Positions 36,169 through 45,685 are shown, counted from the stretch's first letter. The stretch: 64,000 bases of DNA from Mesobacillus sp. AQ2 (GCF_030122805.1 NZ_CP126080.1:3849501-3913500); one strand, 5' to 3'. Notes: generated by a model not told the origin, from the letters alone. Numbers and translations: made by a program.

Positions 36169-36208
36169 AAACTGCCCTTAAAATTTCCACTGTGGTTTTA
36201 TTCGATTT

Positions 36209-36406
36209 TTAGCACGATGAAATAAGCATTTGTTCTGCCTGTTTTTCAAAGGACAAATGCTTGTCTATTTCTAACCACCCGTACCAATAAAGATAGTTAT
36301 CTAAATACCTAGTCGCAACACCCTGGAACCGTTTCATCCAAGTTTTTAGATGACTATAGAGGTTGTTGACATTTTTCTGTAAAAATATTCGGTTTACTGG
36401 CATCAA
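36209..36406 (-). pseudogene. IS1595-type (ISXO2-like) transposase remnant
   Basis: The 65-residue frame contains NNLYSHLKTWMKRFQGVATRYLDNYLYWYGW, here noted by its key residues Leu-Lys-Trp-Met-Lys-Arg-Phe, Gly-Val and Tyr-Leu-X-Asn-Tyr, which is the C-terminal signature of ISXO2-like transposases. The catalytic N-terminal part is absent, so only the tail of the element remains. It lies directly upstream of the narK-type gene and may have altered its promoter. Confidence 0.65.
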
Positions 36407-36465
36407 TATGGGTATTTTAAGTATTGACGCCGTTATCTTTGCTAATCAATGAAAGGAGTTCTACA

Positions 36466-37959
36466 ATGCAAAAAGGAAGCTTTCAACTCGTTCTTCAGAC
36501 CTCAAGTCTGGTGATTGGTTTCATGGTGTGGGTCATCCTTTCCTCCCTTATGCCCTATATCTCGGCAGACATTGATTTGACTGCAAGTGAAATGACTCTA
36601 GTAACCGCAGTACCAGTTATTCTCGGTTCAATTTTAAGAATTCCTATAGGCTATTGGACAAACAGGTATGGGGCCCGTTTGATTTTCACCATTAGTTTTA
36701 TCATCCTCTTGCTCCCCGTCTTCATCATAAGTTCTGCTGACTCAATCATAATTTTGATCACAGGCGGTCTGTTGCTTGGTATTGGGGGAGCTGTTTTTTC
36801 TGTCGGCGTTACCTCGTTACCTAAATATTATCCAAAGGAAAAACACGGTTTTGTAAATGGGATTTACGGTGCCGGAAATATCGGTACGGCCTTCACTGCA
36901 TTTTTAGCTCCAGTGATTGCAAATGAATTTGGTTGGCGTGCAACAGTTAATATGTACCTGATCTTATTGATCATCATTGCAGTCCTAAATTTTCTGCTCG
37001 GGGACAAACAAGAGAAGAGGATTAAGGTGTCCCTGGGTGATCAGATTAAAGGTGTCTATCATAATCCTAAACTTTGGCTGCTTAGCTTATTCTACTTTAT
37101 TACCTTCGGGTCGTTTGTGGCGTTCACCATCTATTTGCCAAACTTCCTGGTGAATCATTTTGATCTCAGTAAAGTGGATGCTGGTCTTAGAACAGCAGGT
37201 TTCATTACCATTGCCACATTCCTTCGCCCAGTTGGCGGATGGCTTGGCGACAAATTCAATTCGTTCATCATCCTGATGTTTGTCTTTACTGGGCTGACGT
37301 TTAGCGGATTTCTCCTTTCCTTCACCCCATCCTTGCCGATTTACACAATCGGCGTTTTGGGAGTAGCGTTTTGTGCGGGGATTGGGAATGGGACAATCTT
37401 TAAGCTAGTTCCAATGTATTTCTCAAAACAGGCTGGGATTGTGAATGGAATCGTTGCTGCGATGGGTGGACTCGGAGGGTTTTTCCCTCCATTGATCCTC
37501 ACCACCTTGTTCAATTGGACAGGGCATTACGCAATTGGATTCATGGCGCTGTCTGAATTTGCACTTGCCAGCCTGATACTCGTTGTATGGCTTTATTATC
37601 AAGACCAACTCAAGCTCGCTTCCACCGTTCTTGAAAGTACAGAATCTGGGATGATGATTACAGACATGAATGGAATCATCAAGAAGGTCAATCCTGCTTT
37701 TACAAAAGTGACTGGTTATATGGAAGAAGAAGCGATTGGAAAAACACCTGCCCTTCTGCAATCAGGTAAACACGACAAGGATTTTCATAGAGAGATGTGG
37801 GAAAAGATTAAAGCTGATGGTTATTGGCAAGGAGAAATCTGGAATAAAAAGAAAAATGGAGAAGTTTTTCCTGAATGGCTGACAATTAGTACGATAAAGG
37901 ATGATGCTGGTGAGCCCAAAATGCTAGTCGCGATGTTCAGTGATCTTTCAATTCATTAG
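36466..37959 (+). CDS. narK: NarK-type nitrate/nitrite transporter fused to a C-terminal PAS domain
   Basis: 497 residues: a 12-helix major facilitator (about 1-385) with NarK-type segments (RIPIGYWTNRYGAR in the first half, GNGTIFKLVPMYFSKQAGIVNGIVAAMGGLGGF in pieces in the second, the nitrate signature region), then a PAS domain (about 390-497: ESTESGMMITDMNG, NPAFTKVTGYMEEEAIGK, GEVFPEWLTIS). Nitrate uptake or nitrite export across the membrane, with a cytoplasmic sensor module that could tune activity to redox state or a ligand. The ATG at 36466 follows AAAGGAG; an upstream start at 36424 is rejected. It is convergent with the nar operon and separated from it by a terminator. Confidence 0.9.
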   Translation: MQKGSFQLVLQTSSLVIGFMVWVILSSLMPYISADIDLTASEMTLVTAVPVILGSILRIPIGYWTNRYGARLIFTISFIILLLPVFIISSADSIIILITGGLLLGIGGAVFSVGVTSLPKYYPKEKHGFVNGIYGAGNIGTAFTAFLAPVIANEFGWRATVNMYLILLIIIAVLNFLLGDKQEKRIKVSLGDQIKGVYHNPKLWLLSLFYFITFGSFVAFTIYLPNFLVNHFDLSKVDAGLRTAGFITIATFLRPVGGWLGDKFNSFIILMFVFTGLTFSGFLLSFTPSLPIYTIGVLGVAFCAGIGNGTIFKLVPMYFSKQAGIVNGIVAAMGGLGGFFPPLILTTLFNWTGHYAIGFMALSEFALASLILVVWLYYQDQLKLASTVLESTESGMMITDMNGIIKKVNPAFTKVTGYMEEEAIGKTPALLQSGKHDKDFHREMWEKIKADGYWQGEIWNKKKNGEVFPEWLTISTIKDDAGEPKMLVAMFSDLSIH

Positions 37960-37963
37960 AAAT

Positions 37964-37994
37964 AGCAGAGAATCTTTTTAGCCGATTCTCTGCT
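37964..37994. terminator. Terminator between narK and the hemerythrin gene
   Basis: AGCAGAGAATC, nine bases including TTTTT, GATTCTCTGCT: an 11-bp perfect stem in the convergent gap, probably working for the plus-strand narK. Confidence 0.75.
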
Positions 37995-38042
37995 TCCTGT
38001 TTTCACCAATTGCGTATCCTAACTGCACACAGCAACCTTAGG

Positions 38043-38516
38043 CTATTGTCCGGAGGCTGGTTTTTCATCTTGTTCGCGGATTTGGTCAAGATGATGATGG
38101 TCCTGCCTGAATAGAATCCGTTCTTCTTCATGATTATGAATATCCACCAAATGAAGAATGGTTTTGAAGCGATCGATGACTTCTTCTGTTACTCCTTCGT
38201 TCGGCAGTCTGCCTTTGACGTCGGCCACTATCATTCGAATTAAATCATGGTCTCTAATGAGCTTGATTACTTCTTCCTTCAATTCAGGCTTTTTTTCCAT
38301 GATCTCCATATAAAAGCCTTCTTCCTCAGAATCCGCATGAGCAATTGTCCTTGTTTCCCAGTGCTCCACAAGCGCGTCTGCAGCTACTGCACAATCCTCT
38401 TCACGCTCTTCCCTGAATAGCTTAACCAGCAATTCCGTCAAATCACGTCCTTCTGTATAATAACCATCATGGATTGATTGATGGGAAAAATGATTCTTTA
38501 ACGCGGGACCTGACAT
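38043..38516 (-). CDS. Hemerythrin HHE-domain protein
   Basis: 157 residues, four-helix bundle pattern with spaced His and Glu residues that may bind a diiron centre: HFSHQSIHD, HWETRTIAHADSEEEGFY, IRDHDLIRMIV and DIHNHEEERILF. Lies 64 bases behind narI on the same strand, past a hairpin, so it may be transcribed by read-through from the nar operon. Diiron proteins of this kind bind O2 or NO; a role in protecting the nitrate pathway from NO is a reasonable inference only. Confidence 0.75.
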   Translation of the reverse strand: MSGPALKNHFSHQSIHDGYYTEGRDLTELLVKLFREEREEDCAVAADALVEHWETRTIAHADSEEEGFYMEIMEKKPELKEEVIKLIRDHDLIRMIVADVKGRLPNEGVTEEVIDRFKTILHLVDIHNHEEERILFRQDHHHLDQIREQDEKPASGQ

Positions 38517-38545
38517 ATACGTATCCTCCTTTACAAAATCGTAAA

Positions 38546-38568
38546 GAAAGGCTGAAATTCAGCCTTTC
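38546..38568 (-). terminator. Hairpin after narI
   Basis: GAAAGGCTGAAATTCAGCCTTTC, a 23-base palindrome, followed on the minus strand by a modest T-rich stretch. It may end the nar message or let part of it continue into the hemerythrin gene. Confidence 0.6.
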
Positions 38569-38580
38569 TTTCTTTAATGA

Positions 38581-39288
38581 TTAATTTCTCTTTGTGACAT
38601 TCTTTGCAGGTGTCATCCTACGGTAGACCAGGTATTTCCTCTTCAGATATTCCAGTGGCAGGCTCCACACATGCACAAGCCTTGTGAATGGCCATACTGC
38701 AAATAAGGCAAAAGCCAACAGGATATGCGCCTGGAAACCAATCGGTGCACCAATCATATAACCAGGTTCCGGATTGAAGGTAAGGATTCCCCTGAACCAG
38801 GGACCGATTGTTGTACGATAGTCGAAATCGCCGCCTGAGGCTGTGTACCCAACGGTATTGGTAAAACCAACAATCACCACGATTCCCAGTAACACAAGAG
38901 ATAACCAGTCCTTGAATTTACTGTTCACTCTGATCCGTTTTACAGATGCCCTTCTCATAAAAAGCAACGCTCCTCCGAGGACGCAGATGACTCCTGCCGC
39001 TCCGCCGAACCAAACTGCGCCGAAGTGATACATATGATCTGTTACCCCGATGCTATCATAAATGATTTTGGGGATAAGCACCCCTGCCACATGACCGAAG
39101 AATACAAAGATAATCCCCCAATGGAACAGGATGCTTCCCCACTTAAGTTTCTTTTTTTCAAGAAACTGGCTGGATTTTGCTGACCAGCCAAACTGATCAG
39201 TATTGTAGCGGTATATATGCCCCAGCACAAAGACCGTCAGGCAAATATAAGGGAAGACCACCCATAAAAAGAGATCGAGGCTGCTCAT
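38581..39288 (-). CDS. narI: Respiratory nitrate reductase gamma subunit
   Basis: 235-residue diheme cytochrome b that oxidises menaquinol and feeds electrons to NarH. Five membrane helices with the heme histidines visible in VLGHIYRY, FHWGIIFVFFGHVAG and near the C-terminal FTRLVHVWSLPLEY. The ATG overlaps the narJ stop by 4 bases. Last gene of the narGHJI operon. Confidence 0.96.
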   Translation of the reverse strand: MSSLDLFLWVVFPYICLTVFVLGHIYRYNTDQFGWSAKSSQFLEKKKLKWGSILFHWGIIFVFFGHVAGVLIPKIIYDSIGVTDHMYHFGAVWFGGAAGVICVLGGALLFMRRASVKRIRVNSKFKDWLSLVLLGIVVIVGFTNTVGYTASGGDFDYRTTIGPWFRGILTFNPEPGYMIGAPIGFQAHILLAFALFAVWPFTRLVHVWSLPLEYLKRKYLVYRRMTPAKNVTKRN

Positions 39289-39842
39289 ATGATTCTCCTT
39301 TCACCTGATTTACTGACCTGCTCATTTGACCTTAGCCGCTTGATGCATAACACACATGCCCCAAGCAAATGATGGTATGGACTGTTCATCGATTCTAGTT
39401 CCAGACAGAGCCGCTCGATTGCCCGGAAATGCAGTTTAAGAATCTTTGCTGATTTCTCTGTTTCCGTGATGGAAGCGAACTCCAGGATCAATGGAAGGTA
39501 ATCAGGCAATTCATCACTCTCCAGATCCGCTCCTGCCTGAAGGAACTCATTCCTCAGCTTCACTAGTGCAGGGCCTCTTTCCCGGTTATCCTTGAAGACA
39601 GAATAGGTAAGATAGAGCGTACTCCTGTCATTAAAATCAAATGTAAGCACATAGTTCTGGCACAATTTTTCCATACTGGTCCTGTCTAGGTAGTCCAGGA
39701 AATTTTCAATCATGCCACGTACTTGTGCATCATCAATCAAACTCGCCTCTTCATAGAGCAGTGAAAGATACTCCTTCCATTCCTTATCCGGATAATGCAG
39801 CAGAATGGAAGACAGCTTATAAACCACTTGGCTTTTGTTCAT
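39285..39842 (-). CDS. narJ: Nitrate reductase delta chaperone
   Basis: 185-residue assembly chaperone that binds the apo-NarG N-terminus until the molybdenum cofactor is in place; not part of the final enzyme. Typical opening LSSILLHYPDKEW and the LTFDFNDRSTLYLTYSVFKDNRERGPAL region (named here by its halves LTFDFND and LYLTYSVFKD) identify it. Overlaps narH by 26 bases and narI by 4. Confidence 0.95.
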   Translation of the reverse strand: MNKSQVVYKLSSILLHYPDKEWKEYLSLLYEEASLIDDAQVRGMIENFLDYLDRTSMEKLCQNYVLTFDFNDRSTLYLTYSVFKDNRERGPALVKLRNEFLQAGADLESDELPDYLPLILEFASITETEKSAKILKLHFRAIERLCLELESMNSPYHHLLGACVLCIKRLRSNEQVSKSGERRII

Positions 39843-41364
39843 CTAAATTCCTCCAGTAATCTTCACCATAATAATAGAGGGGATCACGTTCAGAACCGAC
39901 ACTGCATGATTCACAGTCCTGAGCCAGGTCTTCGAAGCCTGCGTTTCCTTGCATAAAATGCATGTCCCCTGATCGCTCCTTATGGGAAGGCGGAATGACA
40001 TAGCGTTCTGAATACTTGGCAATCGCCGAGAGCTCATACATATCCCTTGCCACTTGTTCGGTCATACCTGCCGCTTCTAGAACCTCAAGATTGGGTTCTT
40101 TACCTAAGTTTACCTGGCGCATATACATGCGCATTGCAACCAGCTTCCGAAGGACCGCTTTAACCACATCAGTATCCCCAGCCGTAAAAAGATTTGCCAG
40201 ATATTCAATAGGGATACGGAACTGGTTGATCGTCGGAAAAATGATATTCGGATCAAGATCATCAATTTGACCGCCGAAAGCATTGACGAAAGGGCTTAAA
40301 GGCGGTACATACCAGACCATTGGAAGTGTCCGGTATTCCGGGTGAAGCGGAAGTGCAATCCTTTGTTCAACAGCCATTTTATAAACCGGTGATCTCTGTG
40401 CTGCTTCAATCCAGTCATCAGGGATGCCTTCTTTTTTCGCTTCCCTGATCACTTCCGGGTCATGCGGATCAAGGAACATCCCCAGTTGTGCCTCATATAG
40501 TTCCTTGTCGTCCTTGACTGATGCTGCCTCTTTGATTTTATCCGCATCATAGAGGACAATTCCGATATATCTCAGCCTGCCCACACATGTTTCAGAACAA
40601 ACTGTTGGCAATCCCGCTTCAATACGCGGGTAGCAGAAAGTACATTTTTCAGCCTTATGTGTTTTCCAATTAAAATAAACCTTTTTATAAGGACAGCCTG
40701 TCATGCAAAATCTCCAGCTGCGGCAGGCCTCCTGGTCCACAAGGACGATTCCATCTTCTTCTCTTTTGTACATCGCACCAGAAGGGCAGGATGAAACACA
40801 GGAAGGATTCATACAATGCTCACAAATTCTTGGCAGGTACATCATGAATGCCTGTTCAAATTCAAATTTGATTTGCTCATCAAGCCCAGCCATGTTCGGA
40901 TCCTTCTTCCCTGTTACATGCACCCCCGCAAGATCATCCTCCCAGTTTGGTCCCCATTTGATATCCATGTATTCTCCGGTAACCTGTGATTTAGGCCTCG
41001 CCACCGGTTGATGCTTTTTCTCCGGACTTTGGATCAGATTCTCATAATCATATGTCCATGGTTCATAATAATCATCCATATCTGCCAGGTTTGGATTATA
41101 GAAGATATTCAGCAGTTTATTGACACGGCCTCCAGCCTTAAGCTCCAGTTTCCCGTTTTTAAGTGCCCAGCCGCCCTTCCGCAGTTCCTGATTCTCCCAT
41201 TCCTTCGGGTAGCCAATTCCCGGTTTTGTTTCGACATTGTTCCACCATTGATATTCCACACCAGGCCGGTTTGTCCAGGTATTCTTGCAGGTCACACTGC
41301 ATGTATGGCAGCCGATGCACTTATCTAGATTCATGACCATTCCGAACTGTGCCTTAATCTTCAA
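39817..41364 (-). CDS. narH: Nitrate reductase beta subunit (iron-sulfur)
   Basis: 515 residues from a TTG start; carries the four Fe-S clusters between NarI and NarG. Cysteine groups: CIGCHTCSVTCKNTW, CEHCMNPSCVSSCPSG, CRSWRFCMTGCPYKK (with Trp in place of one Cys, marking the 3Fe-4S cluster), and CTFCYPR...CSETCVGR. The TTG at 41364 gives KIKAQFGMVMNLDKCIGC, the usual NarH start, and has GAGGTGG upstream; the ATG at 41379 adds five residues inside narG and is less likely. Overlaps narG by 11 bases. Confidence 0.95.
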   Translation of the reverse strand: MKIKAQFGMVMNLDKCIGCHTCSVTCKNTWTNRPGVEYQWWNNVETKPGIGYPKEWENQELRKGGWALKNGKLELKAGGRVNKLLNIFYNPNLADMDDYYEPWTYDYENLIQSPEKKHQPVARPKSQVTGEYMDIKWGPNWEDDLAGVHVTGKKDPNMAGLDEQIKFEFEQAFMMYLPRICEHCMNPSCVSSCPSGAMYKREEDGIVLVDQEACRSWRFCMTGCPYKKVYFNWKTHKAEKCTFCYPRIEAGLPTVCSETCVGRLRYIGIVLYDADKIKEAASVKDDKELYEAQLGMFLDPHDPEVIREAKKEGIPDDWIEAAQRSPVYKMAVEQRIALPLHPEYRTLPMVWYVPPLSPFVNAFGGQIDDLDPNIIFPTINQFRIPIEYLANLFTAGDTDVVKAVLRKLVAMRMYMRQVNLGKEPNLEVLEAAGMTEQVARDMYELSAIAKYSERYVIPPSHKERSGDMHFMQGNAGFEDLAQDCESCSVGSERDPLYYYGEDYWRNLDEQKPSGL

Positions 41365-44300
41365 GCCAATCCACCTCATCCCTGTTCATTTTCCGGATCA
41401 CTACCTTCTCATCTCTCTGGTTTCCGGTCGGTCCATAGTAGTTGAATCCGTAGCTCAATTGCGCATAGCCACCAATCATCTGCGTCGGTTTGATGTGGAT
41501 ACGGGTTGGACTGTTGAACGTCCCGCCACGCTGTTTTGTGATCGGAGAGCCTGGCACGTTGATATACCGCTCCTGTACGTGATACATGAAGACAATTCCT
41601 TTAGGCATTCTGTGACTGACTACCGCTCTCGCTACCACCACCCCGTTACGGTTATACATTTCGATCCAATCATTATCTTCTATCCCGACAGAAGCAGCAT
41701 CCTCATTATTCAGCCATACATGTGGCCCTCCACGGAACAACGTCAACATCGGCAGGGTATCTCCATACGTACTGTGATAGGACCATTTAAAGTGAGGCGT
41801 CAGGTAGCTGAGTGTAATTTCATTCCCTTTTGCATCAGGTTCATGATCTCCTTTGTAAAAAGCAAGCTTATGAAGCGGAGCCTTGAAGTTAGGAAGCTCC
41901 TCCCCAAATTCAATCATCAGGTCATGATCCATATAAAAATGCTGTCGTCCAGTCAGTGTTCGCCATGGCACAAGCCGTTCAACATTTGTGGTAAAAGGGT
42001 TATAACGACGATTGCCTGTTTCGGACCCGCTGAAAACTGGTGAGGAAATCACCTTCCTTGGCTGAGCAGTAATTTCCGCAAATGACATATGCTCTTCAGC
42101 CCGCTCTTCTGCCAGGTCTTTTAACTCAAGACCCGTTTTCTTTTCTAACGCATCCCATGCTTTCATTGCAAGCGAACCATTAGTGGTACTTGATAAGGTA
42201 AGAATTGTCTCGGCAGCATTCCTATCGGTAAAAAGGCTTGGCAAATCCTTGTATTCCTTTGTTTGTGACGCAGTACCATTTATCGCCTTCAGCTTTTCAT
42301 ATTCCTTGGCCGCTTCCCAGCCAATCCCCTTTGAACCAATGGATTCCTTTACATTCGAACCGAGTGCGATGAACTTGTCATATACCTTTGTCAAATCACG
42401 CTCGACCAAATGGAGACGCGGCATATTCACGCCCGGTTGCGGCTCGACATCTCCATTTTTCCAGTCCGGGATTTTCCCATATGGCTGGGAAATTTCATCT
42501 CTGGAATCATGCAAGAGAGGGGTTGCAACCAGGTCAGTCACCGGTTCATTAAAATATCTTCCAGCCATTTCAGAGAACGTCTTGGCAAGATTCTTGAATG
42601 CGTCCCAATCTGATTTCGCTTCCCATGGCGGTGTGATTGCCGGATTGAATGGATGGATGAATGGGTGCATATCCGTGCTTGAGACATCGTACTTCTCATA
42701 CCAGGTCGCCGATGGAAGAATAATATCAGAGTACAGACCGGTCCCACACATCCTGAAATCATAGTCAAGCATCAAATCGAGCTTGCCTTCTGGCACATCC
42801 TGGACCCAGCTGATTTCTTTTGTCAGATCTTCTTCATTCTGTTCACTTAAATTGCCATGGTGGGTGCCAAGTAAATGCTTAAGGAAGTATTCATGTCCCT
42901 TAGCTGAACTGCCAATCAGGTTTGCGCGCCATACAAACAGGACTTTTGGAAAATTCCTTGGATCTTCCGGATTTTCTATGGCGAATTTCAGTTTGCCGTC
43001 CTTCAGCTGCTTAACCACTTCTTGAATGATGGCATCTTTGTCGGTTTGACCTGTCCTTTCTGCCATCTTGATTGGATTCTCATTGAATTGTGGGTAAGAA
43101 GGCAGCCAACCCAATCTTGCTGACAGCACATTATAGTCGCCGGGATGTTGGTAAGTAGGCTTGTCAATCAATGGTGAAATGAGTTCATCCGATGTTTGGT
43201 TGTCGTACCTCCACTGCTCCGATGCAAAGTAGAAGAAAGACGTCCCGTTTTGCAATCTTGGCGGTCCGCCCCAATCTCTTGCCATCGCCACTGTCTGCCA
43301 TCCTTCAAGAGGGCGTACCTTTTCCTGCCCGACATAATGTGCCCAGCCGCCGCCGTTCACTCCCTGGCATCCTGTCAACAGTACAAGATTCAAGATTGCC
43401 CGATAAATCATATCGGAATGATACCAGTGATTGATTCCTGAGCCCATAATAATCATTGATCTTCCTTTTGAATCGATGGCGTTTTGGGCAAACTCCCTGG
43501 CTATCTGCGCACAATCTCGTCTGCTGACTCCTGAAATTGATTCTTGCCAGGCAGGAGTATATGGCTTTAAATCGTCATAATCAGCAGGATAATCACCTGG
43601 CAATCCGCGATTCACGCCACAATTGGCAAGAAGCATATCGAAGACGGTCGTCACATACACCTCTTCCCCACCTTTAATGATTTTCTTTACTGGAACTCCT
43701 CTTTTCAAAATTTCTTTTTTATCCGGCCCGAAAAATGGGAAGCCGGCCATGACAATCTCATCTTCTATTCCTTGCAGGGTCAAGACTGGATCAATACCAT
43801 CGAGCTGGTTATCACTGTCTTTCAAGTGGAGATTCCAGCTCTGGTTATTTTCCCATCGATGTCCGATGCTTCCATTAGGAACAGCAAAGTCATTTGACGT
43901 CTGATCAAGGACAACGGTTTTCCATTCTCCGTTTTCTGTCTGTCGGCCTATATCGGAAGCCCTTAGGAACTTATCCCCTTGATAAAAATCACCATTCTTT
44001 TTCAGAAGGAGCAGATATGGCAAATCCGTATATTTTTTTACATAGTCATTAAAATAATCAACCTGTTGATCCACATAGAATTCCTTTAGAATCACATGAG
44101 TCATTGCCATCGCAATAGCCCCATCCATACCAGCCTGAACAGGCAGCCATTTGTCAGCAAACTTGACGAATTCAGCATAGTCAGGACTTACTGCGACTAC
44201 TTTTGCTCCTCTGTATCTTGCCTCCACATAGAAATGGGAGTCAGGTGTCCTTGTCTGCGGAAGGTTCGAACCCCAGACAATTAAATAGGAGGAATTGTAC

Positions 44301-45046
44301 CAATCAGAGCTTTCAGGGACATCTGTCTGCTCTCCCCAGATTTGCGGTGACGCTGGCGGCAAATCTGCATACCAATCGTAAAAGCTTAATAAAGGTGCAC
44401 CGATTAAATTCAAGAACCTTGAACCCCCGGCATAACTGACCATCGACATTGCGGGGATAGGGGAGAATCCAAAAATCCTGTCTGGTCCGTACTCCTGGAT
44501 TGTATGAATCAATGAGGCAGAGATAAGCGTATTCAGTTCATCCCAGCTAGAACGGACAAAGCCCCCCTTCCCCCTAGCAGACTTGTATCGTTCGGATTTG
44601 GCTGGGTCATTCACAATACTCTTCCAAGCCTGAACCGGGTCCTTATGTTCGTTGAATGCTTCTCTCCACAATTCAATTAACGCGCTTCTCACATAGGGGT
44701 ATCTAATTCTTACAGGGCTATATGTATACCACGAAAATGTTGCTCCTCGTGGACAGCCCCTCGGTTCGTATTCAGGCATATCGGGTCCTGTTGTCGGATA
44801 GTCTGTCTGCTGCGTCTCCCAGGTGATGATTCCGTCCTTTACATGAACCTTCCAACTGCAGGAACCCGTACAGTTCACGCCATGAGTTGTCCTGACAACC
44901 TTATCGTGCTGCCAGCGCCGGCGGTAAACTTTTTCAGTTGATCGATCATCAGGTGCAATTGTGGCATGATCGGAAATGTCTTCTGATCTCCCGAAATAGC
45001 TCAGTTTCCTTAAGAATGGCGGTAGCTTTTCACTCAATTTTCTCAT
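41354..45046 (-). CDS. narG: Respiratory nitrate reductase alpha subunit
   Basis: 1230-residue catalytic subunit that reduces nitrate to nitrite at a Mo-bis-MGD centre on the inner face of the membrane. N-terminal cluster region HGVNCTGSCSWKVHV (His instead of the first Cys, as in NarG), the Mo-ligand Asp region FYDWYADLPPASP, and GEQTDVPESSDWYNSSY all match NarG. No Tat signal of the exported type. First gene of narGHJI; GGAAGG directly precedes the ATG. Confidence 0.97.
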   Translation of the reverse strand: MRKLSEKLPPFLRKLSYFGRSEDISDHATIAPDDRSTEKVYRRRWQHDKVVRTTHGVNCTGSCSWKVHVKDGIITWETQQTDYPTTGPDMPEYEPRGCPRGATFSWYTYSPVRIRYPYVRSALIELWREAFNEHKDPVQAWKSIVNDPAKSERYKSARGKGGFVRSSWDELNTLISASLIHTIQEYGPDRIFGFSPIPAMSMVSYAGGSRFLNLIGAPLLSFYDWYADLPPASPQIWGEQTDVPESSDWYNSSYLIVWGSNLPQTRTPDSHFYVEARYRGAKVVAVSPDYAEFVKFADKWLPVQAGMDGAIAMAMTHVILKEFYVDQQVDYFNDYVKKYTDLPYLLLLKKNGDFYQGDKFLRASDIGRQTENGEWKTVVLDQTSNDFAVPNGSIGHRWENNQSWNLHLKDSDNQLDGIDPVLTLQGIEDEIVMAGFPFFGPDKKEILKRGVPVKKIIKGGEEVYVTTVFDMLLANCGVNRGLPGDYPADYDDLKPYTPAWQESISGVSRRDCAQIAREFAQNAIDSKGRSMIIMGSGINHWYHSDMIYRAILNLVLLTGCQGVNGGGWAHYVGQEKVRPLEGWQTVAMARDWGGPPRLQNGTSFFYFASEQWRYDNQTSDELISPLIDKPTYQHPGDYNVLSARLGWLPSYPQFNENPIKMAERTGQTDKDAIIQEVVKQLKDGKLKFAIENPEDPRNFPKVLFVWRANLIGSSAKGHEYFLKHLLGTHHGNLSEQNEEDLTKEISWVQDVPEGKLDLMLDYDFRMCGTGLYSDIILPSATWYEKYDVSSTDMHPFIHPFNPAITPPWEAKSDWDAFKNLAKTFSEMAGRYFNEPVTDLVATPLLHDSRDEISQPYGKIPDWKNGDVEPQPGVNMPRLHLVERDLTKVYDKFIALGSNVKESIGSKGIGWEAAKEYEKLKAINGTASQTKEYKDLPSLFTDRNAAETILTLSSTTNGSLAMKAWDALEKKTGLELKDLAEERAEEHMSFAEITAQPRKVISSPVFSGSETGNRRYNPFTTNVERLVPWRTLTGRQHFYMDHDLMIEFGEELPNFKAPLHKLAFYKGDHEPDAKGNEITLSYLTPHFKWSYHSTYGDTLPMLTLFRGGPHVWLNNEDAASVGIEDNDWIEMYNRNGVVVARAVVSHRMPKGIVFMYHVQERYINVPGSPITKQRGGTFNSPTRIHIKPTQMIGGYAQLSYGFNYYGPTGNQRDEKVVIRKMNRDEVDWLED

Positions 45047-45303
45047 CCCTTCCTTTCTACTATTCTTATACTTCTCAAAACCATGAAAAATTATCCTTTT
45101 TCAGGCATTTTTGGAAGACCCCTCGCTTGCCGATTACCCTGGTTGTCAGAAAATAAACATTATTGTAAAAATACCATAAATTTATTTAACGCTAGGACAT
45201 ATAATCATCACAATAAAATGGACAATGGAATGAACCTTACTTAATGGAATTATTTTTCTCACAGTTACTTCTGCATTCAAAGATGTAAGAACATTATATA
45301 AAT
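45047..45303. promoter_or_regulatory. Upstream region of narGHJI
   Basis: AT-rich leader that should contain the nar promoter. Two TGTGA half sites occur on the minus strand (near 45219 and 45275), but neither has the TCACA partner of a full Fnr box at 6-base spacing, so no regulator site can be claimed. Confidence 0.4.
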
Positions 45304-45352
45304 AAAAAAACAGGTTACTTCCCTTGTAGATGGGGAGAAGACCTGTTTTTTT
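45304..45352. terminator. Bidirectional hairpin terminator
   Basis: AAAAAAACAGGT and ACCTGTTTTTTT enclose a 25-base loop with an inner complement. It separates the nar upstream region from the following gene fragments. Confidence 0.75.
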
Positions 45353-45361
45353 ATACAAATA

Positions 45362-45500
45362 TTAATTTTGAATACACGGGAGAGAAATTTTGATTTCAGT
45401 GCCCTTAAACATATAGCTGTCTATGGTTATGAATCCCTCCATGTTTTCAATTACCTTATGCGCAAACATCATCCCAGGTTCCATGATTAAAACATCAGAG
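45362..45500 (-). pseudogene. Sensor histidine kinase C-terminal fragment
   Basis: The last 45 codons before the stop at 45362 read like the end of a HATPase_c domain: a degraded G2-type region (EPGMMFAHKVIENMEGFITI) and the closing KGTEIKISLP strand. The rest of the kinase is absent, and upstream of about 45500 the sequence belongs to another gene fragment on the opposite strand. Confidence 0.5.
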
Positions 45501-45508
45501 TAAAAGTC

Positions 45509-45667
45509 GTTAACACCGCTTTTGCAGTCAGTGGCTCTTTTGTTCTTGGCAGTCACCTCGGATTTATAGGACCCGTTGATAAAAGCTCTATTGTCCCGAT
45601 GATTGCCGGAAAACTGACAGCGGGAATTTTAGCAGGTAACATTGCCTATTTTTCTGTCAGAGAATAA
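45509..45667 (+). pseudogene. EutH-like ethanolamine permease C-terminal fragment
   Basis: The plus strand reads VNTAFAVSGSFVLGSHLGF, then KSSIVPMIAGKLTAGILAGN and a stop at 45665-45667. This matches the C-terminal end of EutH (usual pattern FAV...F.FG.HLGF and P.I.GKL.AGI). No start or N-terminal part is present. A hairpin terminator follows at 45686-45707, as would be expected behind an original gene. Confidence 0.6.
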
Positions 45668-45685
45668 TTGGTTTCAATAATATAA

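Noticed and set aside
41285..42043. 252-codon plus-strand frame opposite narH/narG
   Set aside because: Antisense to strongly conserved nar genes; no ribosome binding site and no protein-like pattern.
45047..45303. Fnr box before narG
   Set aside because: Only single TGTGA half sites occur, without the TCACA partner at proper spacing.
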